Below, in pieces: positions 42,526 through 50,714 of a stretch of 64,000 bases of DNA (positions within the stretch are counted from its first letter, which is position 1; every line of letters starts with the position of its first letter). The notes beneath the pieces are model-generated. The model worked only from the letters and a program-made list of their open reading frames with translations, did no database searches and was not told where the DNA came from. A program made the position numbers and the translations under genes. The stretch is from Actinomycetospora straminea (GTDB taxonomy: Bacteria > Actinomycetota > Actinomycetes > Mycobacteriales > Pseudonocardiaceae), in NCBI RefSeq assembly GCF_028737255.1, contig NZ_JAQZAN010000016.1:62001-126000 (forward strand), given 5' to 3'.

Positions 42526-45500
42526 GGGACCTGCCTCCCCGAGACGTGCACCGGGCAGGCGGTGCGCACCGGGCACCGCGGGCACGCGTCGTTCTCGCGC
42601 CCGACGAACACCGGGCCCTCGGTGGCGCGCGCGGCGGCGCCGACGTGCTCGCGCCACTGCGCGAGGCCCTCGTCGTCGAGCGGTTCCTGCGCGCGCTCCT
42701 TGGCCGCCGTCCCGGCGCGCGAGAGGTAGACCAGACGCGCGCCGCCCGGCGTGGTGCGCGCGGCCGTGCGGTCGGGGCCGGCGAGCGTCTCGGCGAAGGC
42801 GCCGAGCGCGGTCGCGAGCTGGTAGACCGCGAGCTGGGGGTGGACCTGGGCGTCCGCCTTCGAGATCGGGGTCTTGCCCGTCTTCACGTCGATGATCACC
42901 GGGCGGCCGCGGGTGTCGATCTCGAGGCGGTCGACCCGCCCGCGCACCCGCACCCCGTCGGTGACCGCGACCTCGAGCTCCCGCTCCACCGCGGCCTCGG
43001 TGAGCTGCGCGCGCGTCTGGTCGCGCCAGGTCAGGAAGCTCGCCAGCATGCGGCGGGTGTTCGCGAGCTCGCGGCGCGAGAACCACGGCGCGCCCGCGTC
43101 GACCGACGCCCACGCGACGTCGAGCGCCTCGTCGAGCTCGCGGGCCTCGGCGCCCTCGGCGGCGCGCTGGACGAGGGCGTGCACGAGCGAGCCGGTGACC
43201 GAGGCGAGCGAGTCGGTGTCGTCGCCGCCGTGGGTCTGCAGGGCCCAGCGCAGCGGGCAGGTCAGGATCGTCTCCACCGCGCTCGGGCTGATCGCGATCG
43301 GGCCGGGCGGGCGCAGCGGCGCGTCGGTGGACGGGGTGAGCAGGCCGTACCAGTCGTCGGGGTCGGCGCCCGGCACGCCGGCGTCGGCGAGGCGCGCCAG
43401 CCCCTCGGCGGCCCGCTCGCGGCGGCCGGGGTCGGCGGCCGGGTCGGTGACGACGCGGCGCAGCTCGCCGACCAGCTCGGCCAGCACCAGCGCGCGGCCC
43501 GGACGGCTGCGGGGCCGCTGGGCGTCGGCGGGGTCGTCGGTCGCCACGCCGCCGTCGACGTCGTCGAGGAAGCGCGAGGGCGTGACGTCCTCGGCCTCGA
43601 CCGCGCTGACGTGCGCCGCGCGCCGCGCCCGCGAGAGCGCGACGGCGAACAGCCGCCGCTCCTCGGCGAGCAGCGGCGCCTGCCCGGCGACGGCGGGGTC
43701 GTCGGGGATGCCGGCGAGGACGTCGACGAGCCGCTCGACCCCGAGCAGCGTGCCGCGGCGGCGCAGGTCGGGCCAGGTGCCCTCCTGCACGTCGGGGACG
43801 ACCACCACGTCCCACTCCCGCCCGCGCGACGCGTGCGCGGTGAGCAGGGCGACCGCCTCCCCGTCCGGGGCCCGCGGGGCCAGCGTGTCGGCGCGGATGC
43901 GCTGGTCGTCGGCCTGGGCGACGAAGCCCGCGACCGTGCCGCCGGGCAGGTCCTCGACGTAGCGGGCGGCGCGCTCGACCAGGGCGACGACGGCGTCGAG
44001 GTCGCGGTCGGCCTGCGCACCGGTGACCCCGCCGCGCTCGCTGGCGGCGACCCAGCGGCGTTGCAGCCCGCTGCGGTCCCACACGGCCCAGAGGACGTCG
44101 GGCACCGAGGCGCCGGCGTCGATCGCGCCCGCCGCGGCCGCGAGCAGGTCGCCGACGCGGGCCAGCGGCGCCGCCTCCGAGGGGCTCAGCAGCGCGAGCG
44201 GGTTCCGCTCCTGCGCGATGTGGTCGAGCAGGGCGTCGACGAGCAGCGCGTCGCTGGGGGTGTCGGCCGCGCCGCCGCCGGCCTCGTGGCGGCGCAGCAG
44301 CCCGCGGCGCAGGCGGCGCACCGCGAGCGGGTCGGCGCCACCCAGGGGCGAGGAGAGGAGCGCGAGGGCGGTGTCGGCGTCGAGGCGCTGGGGGTCGGCG
44401 GCGCAGCGCAGGATCGTGAGCAGCGGGGCGACGGCCGGCAGCGCGGCGAGCGGGGTGTCGTCGGCGGGGACGGCGAGCGGGACGCCCGCGGCGAGCAGCG
44501 CCCGGCGCAGGGGCGGCAGCGAGCCCGCGACGCTGCGCACGACGACGGCCATGCGCGACCAGGGCACGCCGTCGGTGAGGTGGGCGCGGCGCAGGCGGTC
44601 GGCGACCGCGGCGGCCTGGCGCCCGGGGGTGGCGTAGACGTCGACGGTGACGCGGCCGTCGTCGTCCCCGTGCTCGTCGTGCGCGTGCTCGTCGTCCGTC
44701 GGTGTCGGCGCCGTCCGCGTCCGTCCCGGGCCCGTGCCCGGCAGGGCGGCGACGACGCGGGCGACGGCGGCGCGCAGGGCGGGGCGGCTGCGGTGGTCGG
44801 CGTGCAGGACGACGGTGGCGAGCCCGCCGGGGTCGGCGTCGCGCAGCAGCGACGGGTCGGCGCCGCGGAACCCGAGGACGGAGGAGTCGGGGTCGCCGGC
44901 GAGCACCCAGTCTTCGGCGGCGGCGCCGAGGGCGCGGGCGAGCTCGACCTGCTGGGGGTCCATGTCCTGGACGTCGTCGACCACGAGGTGGCGCACCGCG
45001 GCGCGCTCGGCCTCGAGGAGCTCGGGGTCGGCGACGAAGGCGTCGAGCACGGCCGCGACCAGCTCGGCGGCGTCGAGCGGGGGCGCGCTCGCGAGAGGGT
45101 TGGCGGAGCCCGCGGCCGCGCGCAGGAGCGTGACCTCCTCGTACGTGCGGTAGAAGCGCCCGGCCGCGATCCAGGCGGGGACGCCGTGGCGCTTGCCGAG
45201 GTCGGCGAGCTCGCGGGGTCCGGCGCCGCGCTCGGCGGCGCGGAGCAGGAGGTCGCGCACCTCGCCGGCGAAGGCGGGCGCCTCCAGCGCGGGCTGCATC
45301 CGGAGCGGCCAGCCCGACGGCACCCCGGCGCCCGCGACCTCGCCGGCGAGCAGCTCGCGCACCATGGCGTCCTGCTGCGCGCCGGGCAGCAGGCGCGGCG
45401 GGGCCTCGCCCCGACGCTCGGCGTGGCGGCGCAGGACGGCGAAGGCGTAGGAGTGCACGCTGCGCACGAGCGGCTCGGCGACCGCGCGCGCAGGCCGGTC

Positions 45501-45797
45501 CGCGTCGTCGTCGAGGGCCCGGCGGCGCGCGGCGATGCGCTCGCGGAGGGCGGCCGCGGCGCGCCGGTCGCCGACGAGCACGAGCGGGCGCGCGTCGGGC
45601 TGCGCGTGGAGCAGGCGGGCGACCCGCTCGGCGAGCAGCGTGGTCTTGCCCGTGCCGGGACCGCCGAGCACGCGCAGGAAGCCCGCGTCGTGCTCGAGGA
45701 GGCGGCGCCCGGCGTCGTCGAGCACCAGCTCGCCCGGCACCCACGCCGCGGCGCGGCGGAGCTCGGGGGCGCGGTCGCCGCTCGTCGGGAGGCTCAC
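42522..45797 (-). CDS. adnA: Helicase-nuclease subunit AdnA
   Basis: A 1091-residue partner of AdnB. Walker A is LGGPGTGKTTLLAERV and motif II is LVVDDVQDMDPQQV. The C-terminal nuclease domain has GRVDRLEID and VIIDVKTGKTP. An AddB-type iron-sulfur cluster is predicted from LTCPLRWALQ and the final CPRCPVRTACP (C-x2-C-x5-C), as in mycobacterial AdnA. GTG 45797 has GGAG eight bases upstream; GTG 45803 is an alternative. A His/Asp-rich insert (DEHAHDEHGDDDG) interrupts the helicase. Upstream lies a palindromic repeat and the divergent alkyltransferase-like gene. Confidence 0.95.
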   Translation of the reverse strand: MSLPTSGDRAPELRRAAAWVPGELVLDDAGRRLLEHDAGFLRVLGGPGTGKTTLLAERVARLLHAQPDARPLVLVGDRRAAAALRERIAARRRALDDDADRPARAVAEPLVRSVHSYAFAVLRRHAERRGEAPPRLLPGAQQDAMVRELLAGEVAGAGVPSGWPLRMQPALEAPAFAGEVRDLLLRAAERGAGPRELADLGKRHGVPAWIAAGRFYRTYEEVTLLRAAAGSANPLASAPPLDAAELVAAVLDAFVADPELLEAERAAVRHLVVDDVQDMDPQQVELARALGAAAEDWVLAGDPDSSVLGFRGADPSLLRDADPGGLATVVLHADHRSRPALRAAVARVVAALPGTGPGRTRTAPTPTDDEHAHDEHGDDDGRVTVDVYATPGRQAAAVADRLRRAHLTDGVPWSRMAVVVRSVAGSLPPLRRALLAAGVPLAVPADDTPLAALPAVAPLLTILRCAADPQRLDADTALALLSSPLGGADPLAVRRLRRGLLRRHEAGGGAADTPSDALLVDALLDHIAQERNPLALLSPSEAAPLARVGDLLAAAAGAIDAGASVPDVLWAVWDRSGLQRRWVAASERGGVTGAQADRDLDAVVALVERAARYVEDLPGGTVAGFVAQADDQRIRADTLAPRAPDGEAVALLTAHASRGREWDVVVVPDVQEGTWPDLRRRGTLLGVERLVDVLAGIPDDPAVAGQAPLLAEERRLFAVALSRARRAAHVSAVEAEDVTPSRFLDDVDGGVATDDPADAQRPRSRPGRALVLAELVGELRRVVTDPAADPGRRERAAEGLARLADAGVPGADPDDWYGLLTPSTDAPLRPPGPIAISPSAVETILTCPLRWALQTHGGDDTDSLASVTGSLVHALVQRAAEGAEARELDEALDVAWASVDAGAPWFSRRELANTRRMLASFLTWRDQTRAQLTEAAVERELEVAVTDGVRVRGRVDRLEIDTRGRPVIIDVKTGKTPISKADAQVHPQLAVYQLATALGAFAETLAGPDRTAARTTPGGARLVYLSRAGTAAKERAQEPLDDEGLAQWREHVGAAARATEGPVFVGRENDACPRCPVRTACPVHVSGRQVP

Positions 45798-45851
45798 GGG
45801 CACCACTCCACCACGGCCCCCCGACACCGCCGCGGAGGGTGGGCGCGCCGG

Positions 45852-45920
45852 CGCACGGGGTGTGCCAGCCTGGCGTCCACCTGCTGGCAATCCGACACAG
45901 CACGCCGATAGGGTGAGGAA
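45852..45920 (-). repeat. Dispersed palindromic repeat, copy D (diverged)
   Basis: On the minus strand it reads GGCTTTCCT, about 30 diverged bases, then a GTGGACGCCA core and CACACCCCGTGCG, matching copies A-C in order but with changes in the stem. TGCCAGC and GCTGGCA arms still form a seven-base inverted repeat. It sits between adnA and the alkyltransferase-like gene. Confidence 0.55.
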
Positions 45921-45981
45921 AGCCCCCACGATCACGCTCGCCCCGCTGCCGCGCGGCGCGCGGGCGTGCTGGACTCCTCGT

Positions 45982-46287
45982 GTGGACGAGACCCGGCACG
46001 AGCGGATCCGTGCGGCGGTGATGGCGATCCCGGAGGGCTGGGTGGCGACGTACGGCGACGTCGCCGCCGAGGCCGGCGAGCGCTCGGCGCGCGTGGTGGG
46101 CAAGGTGCTGAGCGAGGACGGCGCGGACCTGCCCTGGCACCGCGTGCTGCGCGCCGACGGCTCCAGCGCCCCGCAGATCCTCGACGAGCAGCACGCCCGC
46201 CTGCGCGCCGAGGGCGTCGAGATCCGCGACGGGCGGGTCGTGCTCGCCCACCACCGCCTCGCGAGGGGGTGGCTTTCCCGACGTTGA
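45982..46287 (+). CDS. Alkyltransferase-like DNA repair protein (ATL, Rv3204-like)
   Basis: A 101-residue MGMT-fold protein. The active-site motif is PWHRVL, with Trp where O6-alkylguanine methyltransferases have Cys (PCHRV), so it binds alkylated guanine without repairing it. Such ATL proteins hand lesions to nucleotide excision repair. GWVATYGDVAAEAG and ARVVGKVL form the DNA-binding helix-turn-helix and arginine finger region. GTG 45982. It neighbours adnAB, as Rv3204 does. The last codons (GWLSRR) are supplied by palindromic repeat copy A. Confidence 0.93.
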   Translation: MDETRHERIRAAVMAIPEGWVATYGDVAAEAGERSARVVGKVLSEDGADLPWHRVLRADGSSAPQILDEQHARLRAEGVEIRDGRVVLAHHRLARGWLSRR

Positions 46288-46316
46288 GTGACAGCGTGGA
46301 CGCCACGCTGGCACGA
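46269..46316 (+). repeat. Dispersed palindromic repeat, copy A
   Basis: GGTGGCTTTCCCGACGTTGA followed by a hairpin of eight perfect pairs (46292-46299 with 46303-46310, loop ACG). It overlaps the last 19 bases of the alkyltransferase-like gene. Related copies are B (52706), C (53860) and the diverged D (45852). Confidence 0.75.
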
Positions 46317-46417
46317 CGCCCCGCGCCAGGCGCGCCCCGGCGTGTCGCGCGGGCGAGGATGTGGCGAGCCTGGCGTGCAGTGCCGGCGATGCCGCATCGC
46401 TGGTCGGCCGGAGCCAC

Positions 46418-47518
46418 TCAGCCGCGGCGGTAGAGGTCCAGGTGGGCGGCGGCCGCGGCGTCCCAGGTGTGGGCCCCGGCCAGGGCCCGGCCGACCGTCG
46501 CGTGGGCGGGGTCGAGCTCGGGGTCCCCACCGTCACCGAACCCGTCCAGGACCTGCCCGATCTCGCGCGCGAAGCCCGCCGGCCCGTCGGCGAATCGCGC
46601 CGCGCCGGCGAACACCTCGCGCAGCACCGGCAGGTCCCGCGTCACGAGCGGCACGCCGGCCGCGAGCGCCTCCATCGCCGCGAGCCCGAAGCCCTCCTTC
46701 GTCGACGGGAACGCGAACACCGCCGCGCCCGCCACGAGCCCCGGCAGCTCGGCGTCGTCGACCGGCCCCAGCACCACCGGCGACACCCCCAGCGCCGCCG
46801 CCCGCGCGAACACCTCCTCGCGGTAGGGCCGGTAGTCGAACAGGGTGTCCCCGCCCGCGATCAGCAGCGGCACGCCCGGGAGCAGCGCCATCGCCTCGAC
46901 CAGCTCCAGCGTCCCCTTCCGCGGCTCGATCCCGCCGACGGCGAGCACGTAGCGCCCGTGGCGCGCCCGCCACGGCTCCCCCGCGCCCGACGCCGCCGCC
47001 GCGGCGAAGCGCGCCGCGTCCACCCCGTTCCCGATCACCGCCGGCGCCCGGCCCCACCCGGACCGCACCTCGGCCGCCACCGCCTCCGACACGCAGACCA
47101 GCGCCGCCGGCTCGACGATCGCCCGCTCGTGGCACGCCGCGAGCTCGGGGGTCGTGAACTCGTCGAGGTGGTGCACGGTCCGCCACAGCCCCGCGTAGCC
47201 CCGGGCCCGACCCACCGCGTTCGCCGTCAGGCAGTCCTGCGCGTGCACCACGTCGAACGCACCCTCGAAGGCGTCCCCGAGCAACGCGATCGACCGCAGG
47301 ATCCGTTCCCCCACCGACTCGCCGTCGATCTCGGGCACCGGCACCAGCCGCACGGCCACGTCGGCGGACACGGGACGGAAGAACCCCGTGTCCCCGCCCC
47401 GCGCGAGCGCCCACACCGTGACCTCGTGCCCCGCCCGCGCGAACGCCTCGCCCAGCGCCAGCGTGTGCACCACGCCCCCGCGCGGCTTCGTCGAATACGT
47501 CAACAGCGCGATGCGCAT
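46418..47518 (-). CDS. Glycosyltransferase of the Nit1C-linked MSMEG_0565 family
   Basis: A 366-residue GT4 (GT-B fold) glycosyltransferase. The N-terminal acceptor domain starts MRIALLTYSTKPRGGVVHTL. The C-terminal donor domain has VGGIEPRKGTLELVEAM and the E-x7-E-type PSTKEGFGLAAMEALAAGVP. It is the last gene of the Nit1C-type operon, joined to the nitrilase paralogue by a one-base overlap (TGATG). This family is found next to these nitrilase clusters in actinobacteria and cyanobacteria, but its product is unknown. It converges on the alkyltransferase-like gene across repeat A. Confidence 0.88.
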   Translation of the reverse strand: MRIALLTYSTKPRGGVVHTLALGEAFARAGHEVTVWALARGGDTGFFRPVSADVAVRLVPVPEIDGESVGERILRSIALLGDAFEGAFDVVHAQDCLTANAVGRARGYAGLWRTVHHLDEFTTPELAACHERAIVEPAALVCVSEAVAAEVRSGWGRAPAVIGNGVDAARFAAAAASGAGEPWRARHGRYVLAVGGIEPRKGTLELVEAMALLPGVPLLIAGGDTLFDYRPYREEVFARAAALGVSPVVLGPVDDAELPGLVAGAAVFAFPSTKEGFGLAAMEALAAGVPLVTRDLPVLREVFAGAARFADGPAGFAREIGQVLDGFGDGGDPELDPAHATVGRALAGAHTWDAAAAAHLDLYRRG

Positions 47519-48339
47519 CAGCGGTACGTCTCCGGCCGGCGCTCGCCGAGGTGGTGCAGCACGGCCCGAGCCGCGCCCACCGCGCCCGGCAGGTCGACCT
47601 CGGCCACGGCCAGCCCGCCCTTCGACCAGGTCCGCGCGAGGATCTCCCCGCCCGGCCCGACGACCTTCGCGCGCCCCAGGAAGTGCAGCGCCCCGTGCCG
47701 CCCGCTCTGGTTCGACGAGAGCCACACGACCTGGTTCTCGGCCGCCCGCGCCTGGTCGTAGAGGTCGAACAGCCGCGCCTGGCGGTCCTGGGCCATGCGC
47801 GGCGCGCGGTTGGTCAGCGACGTCGGCCAGGCCGAGAGACAGGCGATGATCTCCGCGCCGTCCACCGCCAGCGCCCGCGGGGCCTCGGGGAACGTCTTGT
47901 CGTGGTCGATGAGCAGGCCCATCCGCCCGAGCGGGGTGTCGAACGCCGAGAACCCGTCGCCGGCGGCGAACAGCGACGCGATGCCGGCCGGGATGTGCAC
48001 CTTGCGGTGCCGCCCGAGGATGCCGTCGCCCGAGAGGCACACCGCCGCGTCGTAGCGCAGCGACCCAGGACCCCGCTCGCTGTAGCCGAGGCAGACGATC
48101 ATCTCGCCGGCGATGTCGATCACCGACCGCACCTCGTCGCCGTTCGGCTCCAGCAGCGGCGGCAGGCAGTCGACGTCGGGGTGGCGCAGGTCGGTGAGGT
48201 ACCCGCCCAGCGCCCCGTCGGGCAGCGCGAGCAGCGCGACCCCGGCGTCCCGCGCGTGCGAGATGATCATCTTGATGCGGTCGAGGTCGAACCCGACGTC
48301 CCGGGTGAAGTGGGCCGCGGCGGCGGCGAGGCGGACCAC
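47518..48339 (-). CDS. Nitrilase-superfamily paralogue with degenerate catalytic triad
   Basis: About 273 residues, clearly a carbon-nitrogen hydrolase fold and clearly related to the next upstream gene. The Lys of the triad is kept (Lys113 in GRHRKVH). The Glu is Asp41 (LALPDGALGG versus LPEAALGG), and the nucleophilic Cys is Asp145 (LLIDHDKTFPE versus MMICYDKAFPE). Nitrilase chemistry needs that Cys, so this is probably a pseudoenzyme, perhaps a partner in a mixed spiral assembly. The frame is intact over full length and conserved elsewhere, so it is not decaying randomly. GTG 48339; the upstream stop is 10 bases away. Confidence 0.85.
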   Translation of the reverse strand: MVRLAAAAAHFTRDVGFDLDRIKMIISHARDAGVALLALPDGALGGYLTDLRHPDVDCLPPLLEPNGDEVRSVIDIAGEMIVCLGYSERGPGSLRYDAAVCLSGDGILGRHRKVHIPAGIASLFAAGDGFSAFDTPLGRMGLLIDHDKTFPEAPRALAVDGAEIIACLSAWPTSLTNRAPRMAQDRQARLFDLYDQARAAENQVVWLSSNQSGRHGALHFLGRAKVVGPGGEILARTWSKGGLAVAEVDLPGAVGAARAVLHHLGERRPETYR

Positions 48340-48349
48340 CCGGCGGCCC

Positions 48350-49219
48350 CTAGCCGGCCCGGGCCGGGACGGGCGCGAGCGGCGCCGCGTCGTACGACGC
48401 CGGCCGCCGGTCGCGCAGGTGACCCATGAACCGGCGCGCGGCGTCCACCGCGTCGTCGACGTCCACCGACGCGACGGCCAGCCCCGCCTCGGTGCCCGTG
48501 GTGGCGAGGACCTCACCGCCCGGGTCGACGATCTTCGCGCTCGCCACGAGCCGCATGTCCCCGAAGGTCCCGGCCTGGTTCGCCGACACCCAGACGATCT
48601 GGTTCTCCAGCGCGCGGGCGCGGTCGAAGAGGTCGAAGCGGCGGGTCCAGCGGTCGTCGGCGAGCACCGGTGCCTGGTTGGTGCGCGACGCCGGCCACGC
48701 CGACATGCACACCACGATCCGCGCCCCGTCGACGGCGAGCGCCCGCGCGGCCTCGGGGAAGGCCTTGTCGTAGCAGATCATCATGCCGAGCCGACCGAGC
48801 GGCGTCTCGAACGCGGTGAACCGGTCGCCCGCGGCGTACGAGGTGTGCTCGTTGAGCGGCTGGTGGACCTTGCGGTGGTGCCCGAGCACCCCGTCGCCGG
48901 TCACGGCCACGGCGCTGTTGTACGGACGCCCGCCCGACGCCGCGTCGCCGCGCTCGCAGAAGCCCGCGGTGACGACCGTGTCGCCGGCCAGCGCGACCAG
49001 CCGCCGCACCTCGGGGCCGTCGACGTCGAGCTGGGGCGGGACATCGGTCGGGTCGTCGTGCAGCGACGACAGGTACCCGCCCAGCGCCGCCTCGGGCAGC
49101 GCGAGCAGGTCGGCGCCGGCGGCCCGCGCCTGCGCGAGCAGCGCCTCGATCCGCGCGAAGTCCTCGTCGAGGTCGCGGCCGAAGCCCGCGGCCGCGGCCG
49201 CGAACGTCCTAACGGTCAT
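48350..49219 (-). CDS. nitC: Nitrilase, Nit1C cluster type
   Basis: A 289-residue carbon-nitrogen hydrolase with a complete catalytic triad: Glu43 (LPEAALGG), Lys117 (HHRKVH) and Cys149 (MICYDKAFPE). It is the nitrilase-like core of the Nit1C-type cluster, whose members have been linked to growth on cyanide or to nitrogen starvation. The expected reaction is hydrolysis of a nitrile to acid and ammonia, though the physiological nitrile is unproved. ATG 49219 overlaps the stop of the upstream GNAT-AIR gene (ATGA). A catalytically altered duplicate follows. Confidence 0.88.
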   Translation of the reverse strand: MTVRTFAAAAAGFGRDLDEDFARIEALLAQARAAGADLLALPEAALGGYLSSLHDDPTDVPPQLDVDGPEVRRLVALAGDTVVTAGFCERGDAASGGRPYNSAVAVTGDGVLGHHRKVHQPLNEHTSYAAGDRFTAFETPLGRLGMMICYDKAFPEAARALAVDGARIVVCMSAWPASRTNQAPVLADDRWTRRFDLFDRARALENQIVWVSANQAGTFGDMRLVASAKIVDPGGEVLATTGTEAGLAVASVDVDDAVDAARRFMGHLRDRRPASYDAAPLAPVPARAG

Positions 49220-50709
49220 GGGTGGATCCCTCCCGTGGTCGGCGCGGCGCCCAGTCCCGTCACGCCCCCGGCGACGGCCTCGGTGGTCTCGCCGTCGGGC
49301 CAGCGCAGGGCCACCCCGGCTGGTCCGGTCGAGCTCTCGGTGAGCGCCCCGCACACCGCGCTCGTCGCCGGGCCGGCCGACGGCGCGGGCGCCCCGGGCT
49401 CGTCGGCGGTGAGCAGGGCGAAGCCGGGGAAGCAGGTCAGCCAGTCGGCGAGGGTCGTGCCGGCCGGGCGGGGCACCGCGGCGACGTCGAGCACCGCGCC
49501 GGTCCCCGACGCCTCGGCGAGCATCCCGAGCGTGCCGACGACCCCGGCCATCGACACGTCCTTGGCCGCCGCCGGCCGGTGCGCCGCGTGCGGACCGAGG
49601 GCCCCGACCATCGCCCGCAGGTCGGCGGGCGCCCGCGTCGACGTCGAGTCCCACTGCCGGCCGGTGTAGCCGGGACGCCAGGTGCCGTGCAGGTCGGCGG
49701 TCAGGCGGACGGCCATGCCGGGGCGGCCCCCGGAGGCCGGGACGGGCGTCGTGGTCCGGCCGAGCGCCGTGACCGCCAGCGACGCCGGCACCTCGAGCTG
49801 GGTGTGCCCGCCGATCACCGGCACCCCGTAGGCGTCGGCGGCGGCGCGCAGGCCGGTGAGCACGCGGTGGGCGAACGAGGCGTCGCGGGCGCCGACGGCG
49901 TCGAGCAGCGCGGTCGGCGCGGCCCCCATCGCGGCGAGGTCGTTGACGTTGACCAGCACCCCGCACCAGCCCGCCCACTCCGGGTCGCGCTCGACCATCG
50001 CGGGCAGGATCGCGTCGCAGGCCGCGACGACGTCGCTGCCGGGCACCGGGGCCCCGTCGTCACCGACGTGCGCACCGGTGCCGGCCAGCCCCGCGACGAG
50101 CGCGCCGAGCGGGGCCTTCGTGGCCGCGACGAGGGCGGCGAAGCGACCGACCGGCCAGCGCATCCGCACGTGCGGGCGGCCGGCGACCGCCGTCGCGCGG
50201 ACCCGCTGCCAGCCGAGCCGGCGGAACAGGGTCTCGTTGGCGGCCTGCACGTCGGCCTCGAACCGCAGCACCCCGGCCGTCTCCGCGCGGGCGCACGCGG
50301 CCCGGACGAGGGCGGCCCCGACGCGGACCCCGGTGCGACGGCGGGCCGTCGGGGCGACGACGAGGCGGCTGCCCGTCCACCAGCCGAGGTCGGGGCGCGC
50401 GGCGTCGGGGTCGGCGGGCGCGAGGCGCACGCCGCCGAGCACCTCGCCGGCCCCGTCGCGGGCGACGAGGACCAGGGCGCGCGGGTCGTGGTCGTGCTCG
50501 TCGAGGTCGCCGGCGGTGTCGTCGCGGAACAGGCGCTGCTCGTCGACGAACACCGCTCGCCGCAGGGCACGGTGGGCGGCGACGTCGGGGTGGCGGGCGT
50601 CGGCGGCGGGCGCCTCGGTGATCGTCACGTCGCGGGCGGGCCGGCGGGTGCGGCCGCCGAGGATCTCGTCGGCGGCCCCCAGCCCGAACGAGTCGTCGAG
50701 GATCGACAC
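49216..50709 (-). CDS. GNAT acetyltransferase - AIR synthase-like fusion (MSMEG_0567 type)
   Basis: A 497-residue two-domain protein. Residues from about 30 to 165 form a GNAT domain of the Sll0786/MSMEG_0567 nitrogen-starvation type (RRAVFVDEQRLF, then RRTGVRVGAALV and NETLFRRLGWQRV). Residues from about 180 on are an AIR synthase-related (PurM-like) domain of the Sll0787 type, with NVNDLAAMGAAPTALLDAVGA, PVIGGHTQLE and AAAKDVSMAG. Elsewhere the two parts are separate genes in Nit1C clusters; the fusion is known in actinobacteria. GTG 50709 starts five bases after the radical SAM stop. The acetylated substrate is not known. Confidence 0.88.
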   Translation of the reverse strand: MSILDDSFGLGAADEILGGRTRRPARDVTITEAPAADARHPDVAAHRALRRAVFVDEQRLFRDDTAGDLDEHDHDPRALVLVARDGAGEVLGGVRLAPADPDAARPDLGWWTGSRLVVAPTARRRTGVRVGAALVRAACARAETAGVLRFEADVQAANETLFRRLGWQRVRATAVAGRPHVRMRWPVGRFAALVAATKAPLGALVAGLAGTGAHVGDDGAPVPGSDVVAACDAILPAMVERDPEWAGWCGVLVNVNDLAAMGAAPTALLDAVGARDASFAHRVLTGLRAAADAYGVPVIGGHTQLEVPASLAVTALGRTTTPVPASGGRPGMAVRLTADLHGTWRPGYTGRQWDSTSTRAPADLRAMVGALGPHAAHRPAAAKDVSMAGVVGTLGMLAEASGTGAVLDVAAVPRPAGTTLADWLTCFPGFALLTADEPGAPAPSAGPATSAVCGALTESSTGPAGVALRWPDGETTEAVAGGVTGLGAAPTTGGIHP

Positions 50710-50714
50710 GGTCC

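Noticed and set aside
39040..46536. A single 2498-residue giant protein covering AdnB and beyond
   Set aside because: The upper half is out-of-frame relative to AdnA and is a shadow. AdnB begins at the GTG overlapping the AdnA stop.
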